A DNA stretch of 64,000 bases from Amycolatopsis sp. NBC_01488. Lineage in GTDB: Bacteria; Actinomycetota; Actinomycetes; Mycobacteriales; Pseudonocardiaceae. Below the pieces are notes generated by a model. It was not told the origin of the DNA. It saw only the letters and a list, made by a program, of their open reading frames with translations, and searched no databases. Positions 33,931 through 42,504 of the stretch are shown here, in pieces (position 1 is the stretch's first letter; each line of letters starts with the position of its first letter). The stretch covers positions 8,032,501 to 8,096,500 of the forward strand of contig NZ_CP109434.1 of the NCBI RefSeq assembly GCF_036227105.1. The letters run 5' to 3'. The position numbers and the translations under genes were made by a program.

Positions 33931-35241
33931 ATGAGTACCGTGGCCGCACAATCCGACTCACCCGTCGTCGACGCCCGCACCGCGCGCCGCATCACCGCGG
34001 CCGGCTGCGTCGGCATCTTCGCCGAGCTCTACGACAACGGCATCTTCGGCTTCATGGCGGCGACCCTGGCCACGGTCTTCTTCCCGGACTCCCAGAACGC
34101 CGTCCTGCTGGTGTTCATCGGGTACGCCGTGTCCTTCTTCTTCCGGCCGCTCGGCGGCATCATCTGCGGCCAGCTCGGCGACCGCATCGGCCGCCAGCGC
34201 ATGCTGGTGTTCGTCATCCTGCTGATCAGCGTGGCCACCGCGGCGATCGGCGTCCTGCCGAGCTACGCCGCGATCGGCGTGGCCGCCCCGATCCTGCTGC
34301 TCCTGCTGCGGGTGCTGCAGGGCTTCTCGGTCGGCGGCGAGGCCGCCGGGGCGATGACGTTCCTCGCCGAGCACGCGCCGGAAGGCAAGCGCGGCCTCTA
34401 CACGAGCTTCGCGCAGATCGCGTCGTTCCTCTCGCTGCTGACCGGCACGCTGATCGCGGCCGCGATGACCAGCGGCCTGGGCGCGCAGCGGATGCACGAC
34501 TTCGGCTGGCGCATCCCGTTCCTGCTGGCCGTGCCGCTGGGCCTCACCGGCATCTACATCCGCCGCCGGATCAACGACACCCCGCGGTTCACCCGGCTCA
34601 AGGAGGAAGGCGGCCTGTCGGCCAACCCGCTCAAGGAGGCCTTCTCCTCCCCCGAGCACCGGCGCGCGATGCTGCTCGCGCTGTTCATCCCGCTGATGAA
34701 CGGCTCCGGCTACTACGTCCTGTTCACCTTCATGCCGACCTTCATGAGCAAGAACCTGACGTTCGGCACGGTCTCGGGCCTGCTGGTCACGGCGTCGAGC
34801 CTGGTCGCGATCTCCGTCGCCATCCCCTTCATGGGCAAGCTGTCCGACCGGATCGGGCGCAAGAAGGTCCTGCTCGGCGCGGCCGCCGCGATGATCGTCG
34901 CCGGCATCCCGTGCTACGCGCTGATCGCCACCGGCTCGGTCGGGCTCGCGATCCTCGGTGCCTGCGTGATGGCCGTGATCTTCGCCGGCCACACCGGTGT
35001 CATCCACGTCCTGCTGGTCGAGCTGTTCCCCACCCGCGTCCGGTACTCGGCCTACGGCCTGGGCTACAACATCTCCTCCGCGCTGTTCGGCGGCACCGCT
35101 CCCCTGCTGATGACCTACCTCATCGCCGAGACGCACAACGTCTACGTGCCCGCCTTCTACGCCGTGCTCACCGCGCTCGGCACGCTGATCGCCGTCTCGC
35201 GGGTGCAGGATCGCGCGCACATCCCGCTGCGCGACGCGTGA
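33931..35241 (+). CDS. MFS metabolite:H+ symporter (MHS family)
   Basis: 436 residues from ATG 33931; GGAG at 33921-33924 suits this ATG better than ATG 33928. Twelve helices with MHS hallmarks: FAELYDNGIFGFMAATLATV, FFRPLGGIICGQLGDRIGRQ, LLRVLQGFSVGGEAAGAMTF and GWRIPFLLAVPLGL. The family imports carboxylates and zwitterions (shikimate, proline betaine, citrate, alpha-ketoglutarate) with protons. Location inside the PxpABC operon makes a cyclic amino acid or dicarboxylate the likely cargo. Confidence 0.9.
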   Translation: MSTVAAQSDSPVVDARTARRITAAGCVGIFAELYDNGIFGFMAATLATVFFPDSQNAVLLVFIGYAVSFFFRPLGGIICGQLGDRIGRQRMLVFVILLISVATAAIGVLPSYAAIGVAAPILLLLLRVLQGFSVGGEAAGAMTFLAEHAPEGKRGLYTSFAQIASFLSLLTGTLIAAAMTSGLGAQRMHDFGWRIPFLLAVPLGLTGIYIRRRINDTPRFTRLKEEGGLSANPLKEAFSSPEHRRAMLLALFIPLMNGSGYYVLFTFMPTFMSKNLTFGTVSGLLVTASSLVAISVAIPFMGKLSDRIGRKKVLLGAAAAMIVAGIPCYALIATGSVGLAILGACVMAVIFAGHTGVIHVLLVELFPTRVRYSAYGLGYNISSALFGGTAPLLMTYLIAETHNVYVPAFYAVLTALGTLIAVSRVQDRAHIPLRDA

Positions 35242-35276
35242 TACGGATTCCCTATCACGCCACCGCGAACCGCTCT

Positions 35277-35305
35277 TTGTCAGCGCTCTTTTTCTTTCCT
35301 AGCAT
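35277..35305 (+). promoter_or_regulatory. Sigma-70-like promoter before the SDR gene
   Basis: TTGTCA (35277-35282) and TAGCAT (35300-35305) with an exact 17-base spacer, in a T-rich patch in the 104-base gap between the symporter and the SDR. It would give a transcript start about 30-35 bases before ATG 35346, so the last three genes may have a promoter of their own. Confidence 0.5.
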
Positions 35306-35345
35306 CGAAAACGAGCCCACTCCCGATCGCTTTCGGAGACGTCCC

Positions 35346-36092
35346 ATGCCCTTTTCCGACTATTCCACCGCGCTGGTCACCGGCGCCTCGACCGGGATCG
35401 GCGCCACGGTCGTCGAGCGCCTGGCGAAACAGGGCCTGCGAGTCCACGCCGTCGCCCGCGACAGCGAACGCCTCAACGAGCTGGCCGAGCGCACCGGCTG
35501 CGTCCCGCACGCGCTGGACCTCACCGACACCGCCGCGCTGACCGAGCTGACCCGCGGCCTCGAGATCGACGTCCTCGTCAACAACGCCGGGGTGTCGAGG
35601 ACCGGGAACATCCTGACCGTCGACGAGTTCGGCGTCGACGAGCTCGTCGCGGTCAACGTCGCCGCCGTGCTGCACCTGGTGCGGCTGCTCATGCCGGGCA
35701 TGGTGGCGCGCGACCGCGGCCACATCGTCAACATCAGCTCGATCGCCGGCGTCTACAACTTCGGCGGCAACACCGTCTACCACGCGACGAAGGCGGCGGT
35801 GCACACGATCTCCCGGCAGCTGCGGGTGGACGGGTTCGGCAAGCGGGTGCGCGTCACCGAGATCTGCCCCGGCCGCGTCGAGACCGAGATCTTCGGCAGG
35901 CTGCTCGGCGACATGGACGCGGCGCAGCGCGAGTTCTACGACGGCTACGAGTCCCTCAAGCCCGAGGACATCGCCGACGCCATCGAATTCGCCGTCGACT
36001 CGCCGCGGCACGTCAACATCGGGCACATCGAGATCCTGCCGACCTTCCAGGTACCGGGCGGCCTGGAGTTCGAACGACGGAGCGACGCATGA
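35346..36092 (+). CDS. SDR oxidoreductase (YdfG/SerDH-like)
   Basis: 248 residues from ATG 35346 (GGAGACG upstream). Cofactor motif TGASTGIG, NNAG, catalytic Ser in NISSIAG and YHATKAA. The C-terminal part (ICPGRVETEIFGRLLGD) follows the classical type that oxidises beta-hydroxy amino acids or small hydroxyacids. Overlaps the aminotransferase start by 4 bases. In this operon it may oxidise a hydroxyl on the ring-opened substrate, or the aldol product. Confidence 0.88.
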   Translation: MPFSDYSTALVTGASTGIGATVVERLAKQGLRVHAVARDSERLNELAERTGCVPHALDLTDTAALTELTRGLEIDVLVNNAGVSRTGNILTVDEFGVDELVAVNVAAVLHLVRLLMPGMVARDRGHIVNISSIAGVYNFGGNTVYHATKAAVHTISRQLRVDGFGKRVRVTEICPGRVETEIFGRLLGDMDAAQREFYDGYESLKPEDIADAIEFAVDSPRHVNIGHIEILPTFQVPGGLEFERRSDA

Positions 36093-37300
36093 CCCTCGCC
36101 CAGCGCGTCACCCGCATCCAGCCCTCGCCCAGCACCGCGGCCGCGCAGCGGGTCCGGGAACTGCGGTCGGACGGCGTGCGGATCGTCGACCTGACCGTCG
36201 GCGAACCGGACTTCGACACCCCCGAGCACGTGAAGACCGCCGCGGTGGAAGCGATCCGGCGGGGCGACACGAAGTACACGCCCGTGAACGGCACGCCGGA
36301 ACTGCGTCGCGCGATCGCCGCGAAGCTCGCCCGGCGGCACGGCCTCGACGTCCCGCTCGACCGGATCGCCGTCGGCGGCGGCGCGAAGCAGGTCATCTTC
36401 CTCGCGCTGACGGCCACGGTGAACCGCGGCGACGAGGTGATCGTCCCGGCGCCGTACTGGGTGTCCTACCCGGACATGGTGCTGGCCAACGACGGCACCC
36501 CGGTGATCGTCGCCTGCCCGGCCGAGCAGGGCTTCAAGCTGACCGCCGACGCTCTGCGCGCCGCGATCACCCCGCGGACGCGCTGGCTGGTCCTCAACAC
36601 CCCGGGCAACCCCACCGGCGCGAGCTACACGCGCGCGGAGCTGGGTTCGCTGGCCGAGGTCCTTCTGGATCACCCGCACGTCCGGGTGCTGACCGACGAG
36701 ATCTACGACGAGATCCGCTACGAGCCGGGGACGGCGGCCACGCTCACGCAGGTGGAGCCGCGGCTGGCGGACCGCGTCCTGATCACCAACGGCGTCTCGA
36801 AGACGTACGCGATGACCGGCTGGCGCATCGGCTACGGCGCCGGCGCGCCCGACGTCGTCGCGGCGATCAACAAGCTGCAGTCCCAGATCTCGTCGTGCCC
36901 GTCGTCGATCTCCCAGGCCGCGGCCGTCGCGGCGCTCGACGGGCCGCAGGACTTCGTCGAGGAGACGGTCGCGGTCTACCGGACCCGGCGCGACCGGACG
37001 GTGAAGCTGATCGACGACGTCCCCCTGCTCTCGTGTACGCCGCCCGACGGCGGGTTCTACCTCTTCGTCGACTGCGCCCGCGCCTTCGGGCACCGCACGC
37101 CGGACGGGACGACCATCCGCACCGACGCGGACTTCGCGCGCTACCTGCTCGAAGCGGAGCAGGTAGCCGTGATCCACGGCGAGGCCTACGGATCGCCGGG
37201 CTATTTTCGCGTCTCCTTCGCCACGTCCGACGCGGTCCTCGCCGAAGCATGCACCCGCATCGCGCGCGCCTGCGCCGCCCTCACTCAGGAGTCCTCATGA
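36089..37300 (+). CDS. PLP-dependent aminotransferase, class I (aspartate-aminotransferase fold)
   Basis: 403 residues from ATG 36089. Clear fold-type I features: VGEPDFDTPEHVK, GGGAKQVIFLAL, NTPGNPTGASYT, DEIYDEIRYE, and the PLP lysine in NGVSKTYAMTGWRIGY near residue 239; the substrate-carboxylate Arg is in SPGYFRVSFA. Within the operon it would convert a glutamate analogue made by the lactamase to a 2-oxo acid for the aldolase-like protein next to it. Overlaps that gene by 4 bases. Confidence 0.92.
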   Translation: MTLAQRVTRIQPSPSTAAAQRVRELRSDGVRIVDLTVGEPDFDTPEHVKTAAVEAIRRGDTKYTPVNGTPELRRAIAAKLARRHGLDVPLDRIAVGGGAKQVIFLALTATVNRGDEVIVPAPYWVSYPDMVLANDGTPVIVACPAEQGFKLTADALRAAITPRTRWLVLNTPGNPTGASYTRAELGSLAEVLLDHPHVRVLTDEIYDEIRYEPGTAATLTQVEPRLADRVLITNGVSKTYAMTGWRIGYGAGAPDVVAAINKLQSQISSCPSSISQAAAVAALDGPQDFVEETVAVYRTRRDRTVKLIDDVPLLSCTPPDGGFYLFVDCARAFGHRTPDGTTIRTDADFARYLLEAEQVAVIHGEAYGSPGYFRVSFATSDAVLAEACTRIARACAALTQESS

Positions 37301-37995
37301 CCCGCGTCCACACCGCCTTCGACCGCCCCGACCCGGCCCTGGTCAAGGAGCTGGGCAAGCACTCCGCGGCTACGATCCACGAAGCCCAGGGCCGCCGGGG
37401 TGCGCTGGCGTCCTCGATCAAGCCGGTGGATCCCGCGATGTCGGTGTGCGGCCCGGCGTTCCCGGTCCGCTGCGCACCGCGGGACAACCTGATGCTTCAG
37501 ATCGCGATCGCGCACGCCCGGCCCGGCGACGTCGTCGTGGTCTCCGCGGGTGAGTACGCCGAGGCCGGTTCCTTCGGCGACGTGCTCGCCAATGCGTGCC
37601 AGGCCAAGGGAATCGCCGGGCTCGTCACCGATACCGGTGTGCGGGACACCGCCGAGCTGCGGGCACTCGGCTTCCCGGTGTTCTCCTACAGCGTCTCGAT
37701 CAAGGGCACGGTGAAGGAGACCGTGGGCCCGATGGCCGAACCGGTGCTGATCGGCGGCGAGCTGGTCCGCCCCGGCGACGTGGTCCGCGGCGACGCCGAC
37801 GGCGTCGTGATCGTCCGGCAGGAGGAACTCGGCGACGTCATCGACGCGTCCCAAGCCCGCGAAGCGGCCGAGGCCGAGTACATCGCGGCGTACCGCGCCG
37901 GGAAGACAGTCATCGAGGTTTGCGGCCTCGCCCCGGTGATCGAGGCGAAGGGCCTCGTCATCGAAACCGGCCTTCCGGGCGATGCGGAGCGCTGA
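37297..37995 (+). CDS. RraA/HMG-aldolase family protein (4-hydroxy-2-oxoacid retro-aldolase-like)
   Basis: 232 residues from ATG 37297. Landmarks: GKHSAATIHEAQGRRGAL, RCAPRDNLMLQIAIAHARPG, the metal/substrate motif VTDTGVRDTAELRALGFPVF, and GDVVRGDADGVVIV. This is the class II pyruvate aldolase group that cleaves 4-hydroxy-4-methyl-2-oxoglutarate or 4-carboxy-4-hydroxy-2-oxoadipate to pyruvate plus a keto acid; RraA relatives that only bind RNase E share the fold. The Arg-Asp pair expected of the enzymes (GVRD) is intact. Position after an aminotransferase favours the enzymatic reading. Last gene of the operon. Confidence 0.88.
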   Translation: MTRVHTAFDRPDPALVKELGKHSAATIHEAQGRRGALASSIKPVDPAMSVCGPAFPVRCAPRDNLMLQIAIAHARPGDVVVVSAGEYAEAGSFGDVLANACQAKGIAGLVTDTGVRDTAELRALGFPVFSYSVSIKGTVKETVGPMAEPVLIGGELVRPGDVVRGDADGVVIVRQEELGDVIDASQAREAAEAEYIAAYRAGKTVIEVCGLAPVIEAKGLVIETGLPGDAER

Positions 37996-38002
37996 GCTCC
38001 GC
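37984..38002 (+). terminator. Short GC hairpin overlapping the operon stop
   Basis: GCGGAGC (37984-37990) and GCTCCGC (37996-38002) form a perfect 7-bp stem with a 5-base loop that includes the stop codon of the aldolase-like gene. Confidence 0.45.
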
Positions 38003-38574
38003 CATCGCCGCGTGAAACTCGGGCAAGGACACCGCCGGGTCCGGCCGGTGTCCGCTGGCCGCGTGGACGCGCCAGCGTGGCCGCCACCGCGCGTTTGGGC
38101 CGCCGCGACCGCCGGACGCGGTTGTCCCGCAATCACCACGACGAGCCGGTCGACCTCGGCGTCGAGGATCGTGTCCGGGAAGGATCGGTTCACCGGTTCG
38201 TGGCCGGGCGGGTGGGTAGAAATCAGTTGCCGGCGCGGAGTTCGGTGGTGAGGCGCTGGGCTTCGTGGAGCCGGTCTTCGTCGAGTGACGGCGTGGTGAG
38301 CACCGGGTAGTCGTCGTCGACTTCGATCCATACCGGCACGGGCTCGGGGTGTGCCTCATCCGGACCGCAGCGGGCCGTTGCCGTGGTCGTAAGCCACGAG
38401 CAGCACATCACCCAGGTGGGCGTCATCGACCCGGGCCGGCGTCCGGGACGCTCAGCGACGGATCTCCACCGGCTGCTGTGGGATGGGGACCTCGCGCGGC
38501 CCGGGCATGCTGAGTCAACCCCTTGCGGGATCTCCGTCCTCGCTGCCGAAGACTTCCGCTATCCGGCGGTACCT
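38003..38574. other. Stretch between convergent operons with little coding sense
   Basis: Apart from the small frameshifted frame at 38223-38440, I see no gene. Minus-strand pieces such as SFPDTILDAEVDRLVVVIAG (about 38110-38190) and DPAVSLPEFHAAMAEL (about 37995-38045) look protein-like but cannot be assigned and are in different frames. Confidence 0.35.
38223..38440 (-). pseudogene. Small acidic protein gene with one frameshift
   Basis: The minus strand reads VDDAHLGDVLLVAYDHGNGP from about 38430. After a one-base shift near 38370 it continues DEAHPEPVPVWIEVDDDYPV, TTPSLDEDRLHEAQRLTTEL and a stop at 38223. The two halves fit together as one ~65-residue acidic protein, but no start codon is clear. 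Family not recognised. Confidence 0.4.
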
Positions 38575-40473
38575 TCAGTTCGCGCCGACCGGGAGCCACA
38601 CACGCATGGCCGCCGGCCCGCGTTCGGCCCACTGGCAGTAGGGGGTCATCGGCAGGTCGAACGCCGGCCCGTGGTCGAGCCGGGTACGCAGGCGGTACGG
38701 CCAGGCCGGATCCTCAGGGGAGAACGCGCTCGCTCGCACCACGGTCTGCCCGTCGCGCTCGACCGCGCCGGCCGCGACATCGATGCCGACGGAGTCGAGG
38801 CTGACGCCGTCGGGCAGGTCGACGGACTCGGCGCAGAGCACGAGCGGGCCGCGTTCCACGGCGACGCAGCCCCGCAGCCCGTCCACCCGGGGATCGGGCC
38901 ACGTGAGCCGGGGCCGCACGGGCAGCCGCAGCCGCAGCGTCTCCCCGACAGTGAACCCCCGGGTCACCGCCACCACGCCCGGCCGCGCCTCGCGCTGCTG
39001 CCCGCCCTCTTCGAGAGAGGCGCCTTCCGCCCACTCCGGGATCCGCAGGCGCAGCGTGACCGGGTCCGCCGGCGCTGCCTCGACCCGGATCGTCACCTCG
39101 CCGTCGTGCGGGTACCGGGTTTCGACGTCGAGGCGGAACCGGCCGCCGCCGATTTCCGTGTCGATGCGGGCCGACGCGTACTGCAGCACGGTCAGTTCGC
39201 GGTCGCCGGCGGTGGCGAGGTAGGCAGGCCAGGACGCGAGCGTCCGGGCCACGTTGGTGGGACAGCAGGAGACGTCGAACCAAGCGGCGCGGCTGCCGCC
39301 CTCGGCGCGCGGGTTGACCGCGTCCTCGTCGCCCGGCGTGCCGGGAACGCGCTGCTGCAACGGGTTCGCGTAGAAGAAGGCGCGGCCGTCGGCGCGGGGC
39401 GAGGTGGCGATGACGTTGTAGAAGGTCCGTTCCATGAGGTCGGCGTACCGGATGTCGCCGGTCGCGAGGTGCAGCCGCCAGGCCACCATCACCGATGCCA
39501 CCCCGGCGCAGGTCTCGCAGTAGGCGCGGTCCGGGGGCAGCTCCCAGTCTTCGCCGAACCCTTCGTCCTGGTGCCGGGACCCCATGCCGCCGGTGAGGTG
39601 GGTGCGCCGGGCGACGGTGTGCCGCCACTGTCGTTCGATCGCCGTCAGCAGTTCGCGGTCGTCGAGTTCGACGGCGACGTCGACGGCGGCCGCGGCCAGG
39701 TAGAGGGCCCGCACGGCGTGCCCGCGGAAGGCCACGGCGGCGCGGATCGGCCGGTCGTCCTGGAAGTACGCCCGCCCGAGCGGGATGTCGCGGAGGCTGC
39801 CGTGCCCACGCCGGTCGAGGAACCGCCGGGCCTGCTCGAGGTAGCGGGACTCGCCGAGGGCCCGGCCGAACTCGGCGAGGCCCACCTCGATCTCCGGGTG
39901 CCCGCACAGGCCGGCGTCCGCGAACCGCTCGCACACGTGGTCGGCGGCTCGGCGCGCGATCTCCACGAGGTCGTCGGGTTCGGACGTGCGCAGCCGCGCG
40001 ACGGCCGCTTGCAGGAGGTGGCCGACGTTGTAGAGCTCGTGACCCATTTCCAGATCGCTGTAGCGCGGCGGCTGCCCGGGGTGGCCGAAGGCGGTGCTCA
40101 GGTAGCCGTCGGGGTCCTGGGCCCGGCCGATCCGGGCGGTGAGCCGGCGGATCCGCTCGTCCAGCGCGGGATCGCCGGTGCGGCCGTGCTCCCACGCCAG
40201 CGCTTCGAGCAGCTTGTACGCCTCCGAGTCGGCGAAGACCCAGCCGGTGCGGCCGAGGCCGATCGTCCCGTCGGCGACCCGGTCGAAGTTCGCCAGCCAG
40301 CCCAGCCGTTCCATCCAGGCTTCGCAGTGGTCGAGCGTCGCGACGGCGTTGACCTCCTGACGCTCGGCCCAGAACCCGCCGGTCAGCGTCGTTTCCCGCA
40401 GCCCCAGTGGCCGCCGTGAGCCACGGGAGGGCACGACGGGGCGGCCGCCGACGGTGGTCCTCGTCTCGGTCAC
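38575..40473 (-). CDS. GH127-family glycosidase (beta-L-arabinofuranosidase type)
   Basis: 632 residues from GTG 40473, overlapping the GH31 stop by 4 bases (GTGA); GTG 40485 is less likely. No signal peptide, so cytoplasmic. An (alpha/alpha)6-barrel with the family's cysteine/zinc site: YCETCAG near residue 318 and SCCPTNVARTL near 401, matching the Glu-Cys...Cys-Cys set of HypBA1-type enzymes. It removes beta-L-arabinofuranosyl or related residues from imported oligosaccharides. Last gene of the carbohydrate operon. Confidence 0.88.
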   Translation of the reverse strand: MTETRTTVGGRPVVPSRGSRRPLGLRETTLTGGFWAERQEVNAVATLDHCEAWMERLGWLANFDRVADGTIGLGRTGWVFADSEAYKLLEALAWEHGRTGDPALDERIRRLTARIGRAQDPDGYLSTAFGHPGQPPRYSDLEMGHELYNVGHLLQAAVARLRTSEPDDLVEIARRAADHVCERFADAGLCGHPEIEVGLAEFGRALGESRYLEQARRFLDRRGHGSLRDIPLGRAYFQDDRPIRAAVAFRGHAVRALYLAAAAVDVAVELDDRELLTAIERQWRHTVARRTHLTGGMGSRHQDEGFGEDWELPPDRAYCETCAGVASVMVAWRLHLATGDIRYADLMERTFYNVIATSPRADGRAFFYANPLQQRVPGTPGDEDAVNPRAEGGSRAAWFDVSCCPTNVARTLASWPAYLATAGDRELTVLQYASARIDTEIGGGRFRLDVETRYPHDGEVTIRVEAAPADPVTLRLRIPEWAEGASLEEGGQQREARPGVVAVTRGFTVGETLRLRLPVRPRLTWPDPRVDGLRGCVAVERGPLVLCAESVDLPDGVSLDSVGIDVAAGAVERDGQTVVRASAFSPEDPAWPYRLRTRLDHGPAFDLPMTPYCQWAERGPAAMRVWLPVGAN

Positions 40474-42473
40474 TGCCGCCCCCACGGGATGTCGGCGCCT
40501 TCACGGGTGAACACCGGGATCCGGTCGAGGGGCGCGGCGGCCTCGACCGTGGTGCCGCCGTCGAACACCGCACCGCTCGCGTCGGCCCAGCGGGTCCCGG
40601 TCGGCAGGTACACCGGCCGGGTGCGCTGGCCGGCTTCGGTGACCGGCGCGACGAGGACGTCCGGGCCGAGCTGGAACTGGTCTTCGACCTGCCACGCCCG
40701 TGGGTCGTCCGGGTGGTCGACGAACAGCGGCCGCATGGGCGGCACGCCGTCGCGGGCGGCGGCGCGCATCTGTTCGTGCAGGTAGGGCCGGAGCTGTTCC
40801 CGCAGGTCGAGCAGCCGGACGATGATCTCGTAGGCCTCGTCGCCGTACGACCAGACTTCGTTGGGGCCGCCGGTCATGGCGTACCCGGTGGGCGTGCGCG
40901 GCTCGCGGTCGCCGTGCAGGCGGAACAGCGGGCAGAACACCCCGTAGGCGAACCAGCGGACGAACAGTTCGCGGTAGGCGGGGTCGGCCGGGTCGCCGCC
41001 GTGGAACCCGCCGATGTCGGTGGTCCACCACGGGATTCCGGAGATCGCGATGTTCAGCCCCGCCCGGATCTGCTGCCGCAGCGACTGCCAGGTGGCGGGG
41101 ATGTCCCCGGACCAGACGGCGGCGCCGTACTTCTGCGAGCCGGCCCAGGCCGACCGGCACAGCAGCACCGTCGGCTCGTGCCCGGCCGCCGCCATGCCTT
41201 CGGCGAACAGGCGGGCGTTCTCCCGCGGGTAGATGGAAGCGACCTCGGCCCCGGGTCCGGCGTGGAAGGCCAGGTTCCCCGGGTGCGCCGGGTTCAGCTC
41301 GGGTTCGCACGCGTCGAGCCAGAACACCGAGATGCCCTGGTCGAGGTAGTTGCGCTGGACCAGGTCCCAGACGAACGCGCGGGTCTCGGGGTTCGTCGGG
41401 TCGTAGAACGCGACCGGCATCGGCACGTCCATGCCCTTGTCCTGGATGGTTTGGTGGAACTCGGCCCCCTGGTCGGTGCCCACGAGCAGGCCGTGGTCGC
41501 GGTAGGTGTCGAAGTGCTCCGACAGCGGTGACACCGTCGGCCAGATCGACACCATGAGCTTGCTGCCCAGCTCGGCCAGCTCCGCGACCATGCCCGGGAC
41601 GTCGGGCCACTCGGTCTCGTCGAACCGGTAGTCCCCCATCGCGCTCCAGTGGAAGAAGTCCGCGACGATCACGGACATCGGCAACCCCCGGCGGTGGTGC
41701 TCCCGGGCGACCTCCAGCAGTTCCTCCTGGGAGCGGTAACGCAGCCGGGACTGCCAGAAGCCGCTCGCCCACTCCGGCAGGTCCGGGCTGTGCCCGGTGG
41801 CGTCGGCGTAGCGGCCGAGGATCCCGGCCGGCGTCGGCGCGGCGGTCAGCCAGTAGTCGATCTCGCGGGCCTGACCGGCCGTCCAGCGCGTGGCGTTGCC
41901 GGAGAACTCCACCCGGCCGACGGCCGGGACATTCCACAGTAGACCGTAGCCGCGGCTGGAGAGCACGAACGGGATGCTGACCTCGCCGTTGCGCTGCAGC
42001 AGGTCCAGCGACAGTCCTTTGAGGTCCAGCCGGCCGTGGGTGCGCTGCCCGAGCCCGTACAGCTTTTCGTCGTCGTAGGCGGCGAACTGCTGGTGGATTT
42101 CGTGGGCGCCGGACCGGTTTCCCTGGAAGAACCGGGCGCCGGGCAGCCAGAAGTGCTCCCGGCGTTCGGCGAGCAGCTCCTGCCCGGTGCTGGTGCGGCT
42201 GAAGGTCAGCAGCGGCTCGGGGTAGGCGGCGCCGGTGTCGAACGCGATGTCGACGGTCAGCTCGCCGTGCACGAAGACGGCGTGCCGGTCGGCGGTCTTG
42301 ATGACCGGCGGTTCGGACGGCGGCGGCCGGTCGAGCGCGCCGTGGCTCTCGGCCGGGAGCCGGAACCGGGCGGCGCGCACGCGGACGCTGTCGGGGCCCC
42401 AGGCTTCGATGGTGAGTACCTCGTGCCGGTGGCGGACCTCGAGCGCGGTCTCCGCCAGGAAGAACCTGACCAA
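40470..42473 (-). CDS. GH31-family alpha-glycosidase (alpha-xylosidase/alpha-glucosidase)
   Basis: 667 residues from TTG 42473, supported by AAGGAG 7 bases upstream and by the protein beginning MVRFFLAETALEVRHRH. GH31 landmarks: YGLGQRTHGRLDL, GYGLLWNVP, the nucleophile in FWLDACEPE near 386, and the acid/base Asp in WSGDIPATW near 454, followed by GIPWWTTDIGGFHGG. No signal peptide. The YicI-like architecture suggests alpha-xylosidase or a broad alpha-glycosidase on imported oligosaccharides. 31 bases from the upstream permease. Confidence 0.9.
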   Translation of the reverse strand: MVRFFLAETALEVRHRHEVLTIEAWGPDSVRVRAARFRLPAESHGALDRPPPSEPPVIKTADRHAVFVHGELTVDIAFDTGAAYPEPLLTFSRTSTGQELLAERREHFWLPGARFFQGNRSGAHEIHQQFAAYDDEKLYGLGQRTHGRLDLKGLSLDLLQRNGEVSIPFVLSSRGYGLLWNVPAVGRVEFSGNATRWTAGQAREIDYWLTAAPTPAGILGRYADATGHSPDLPEWASGFWQSRLRYRSQEELLEVAREHHRRGLPMSVIVADFFHWSAMGDYRFDETEWPDVPGMVAELAELGSKLMVSIWPTVSPLSEHFDTYRDHGLLVGTDQGAEFHQTIQDKGMDVPMPVAFYDPTNPETRAFVWDLVQRNYLDQGISVFWLDACEPELNPAHPGNLAFHAGPGAEVASIYPRENARLFAEGMAAAGHEPTVLLCRSAWAGSQKYGAAVWSGDIPATWQSLRQQIRAGLNIAISGIPWWTTDIGGFHGGDPADPAYRELFVRWFAYGVFCPLFRLHGDREPRTPTGYAMTGGPNEVWSYGDEAYEIIVRLLDLREQLRPYLHEQMRAAARDGVPPMRPLFVDHPDDPRAWQVEDQFQLGPDVLVAPVTEAGQRTRPVYLPTGTRWADASGAVFDGGTTVEAAAPLDRIPVFTREGADIPWGRQ

Positions 42474-42504
42474 GTTCGGTCTCCTTGCTTCGGAAGGGAG
42501 GTCG

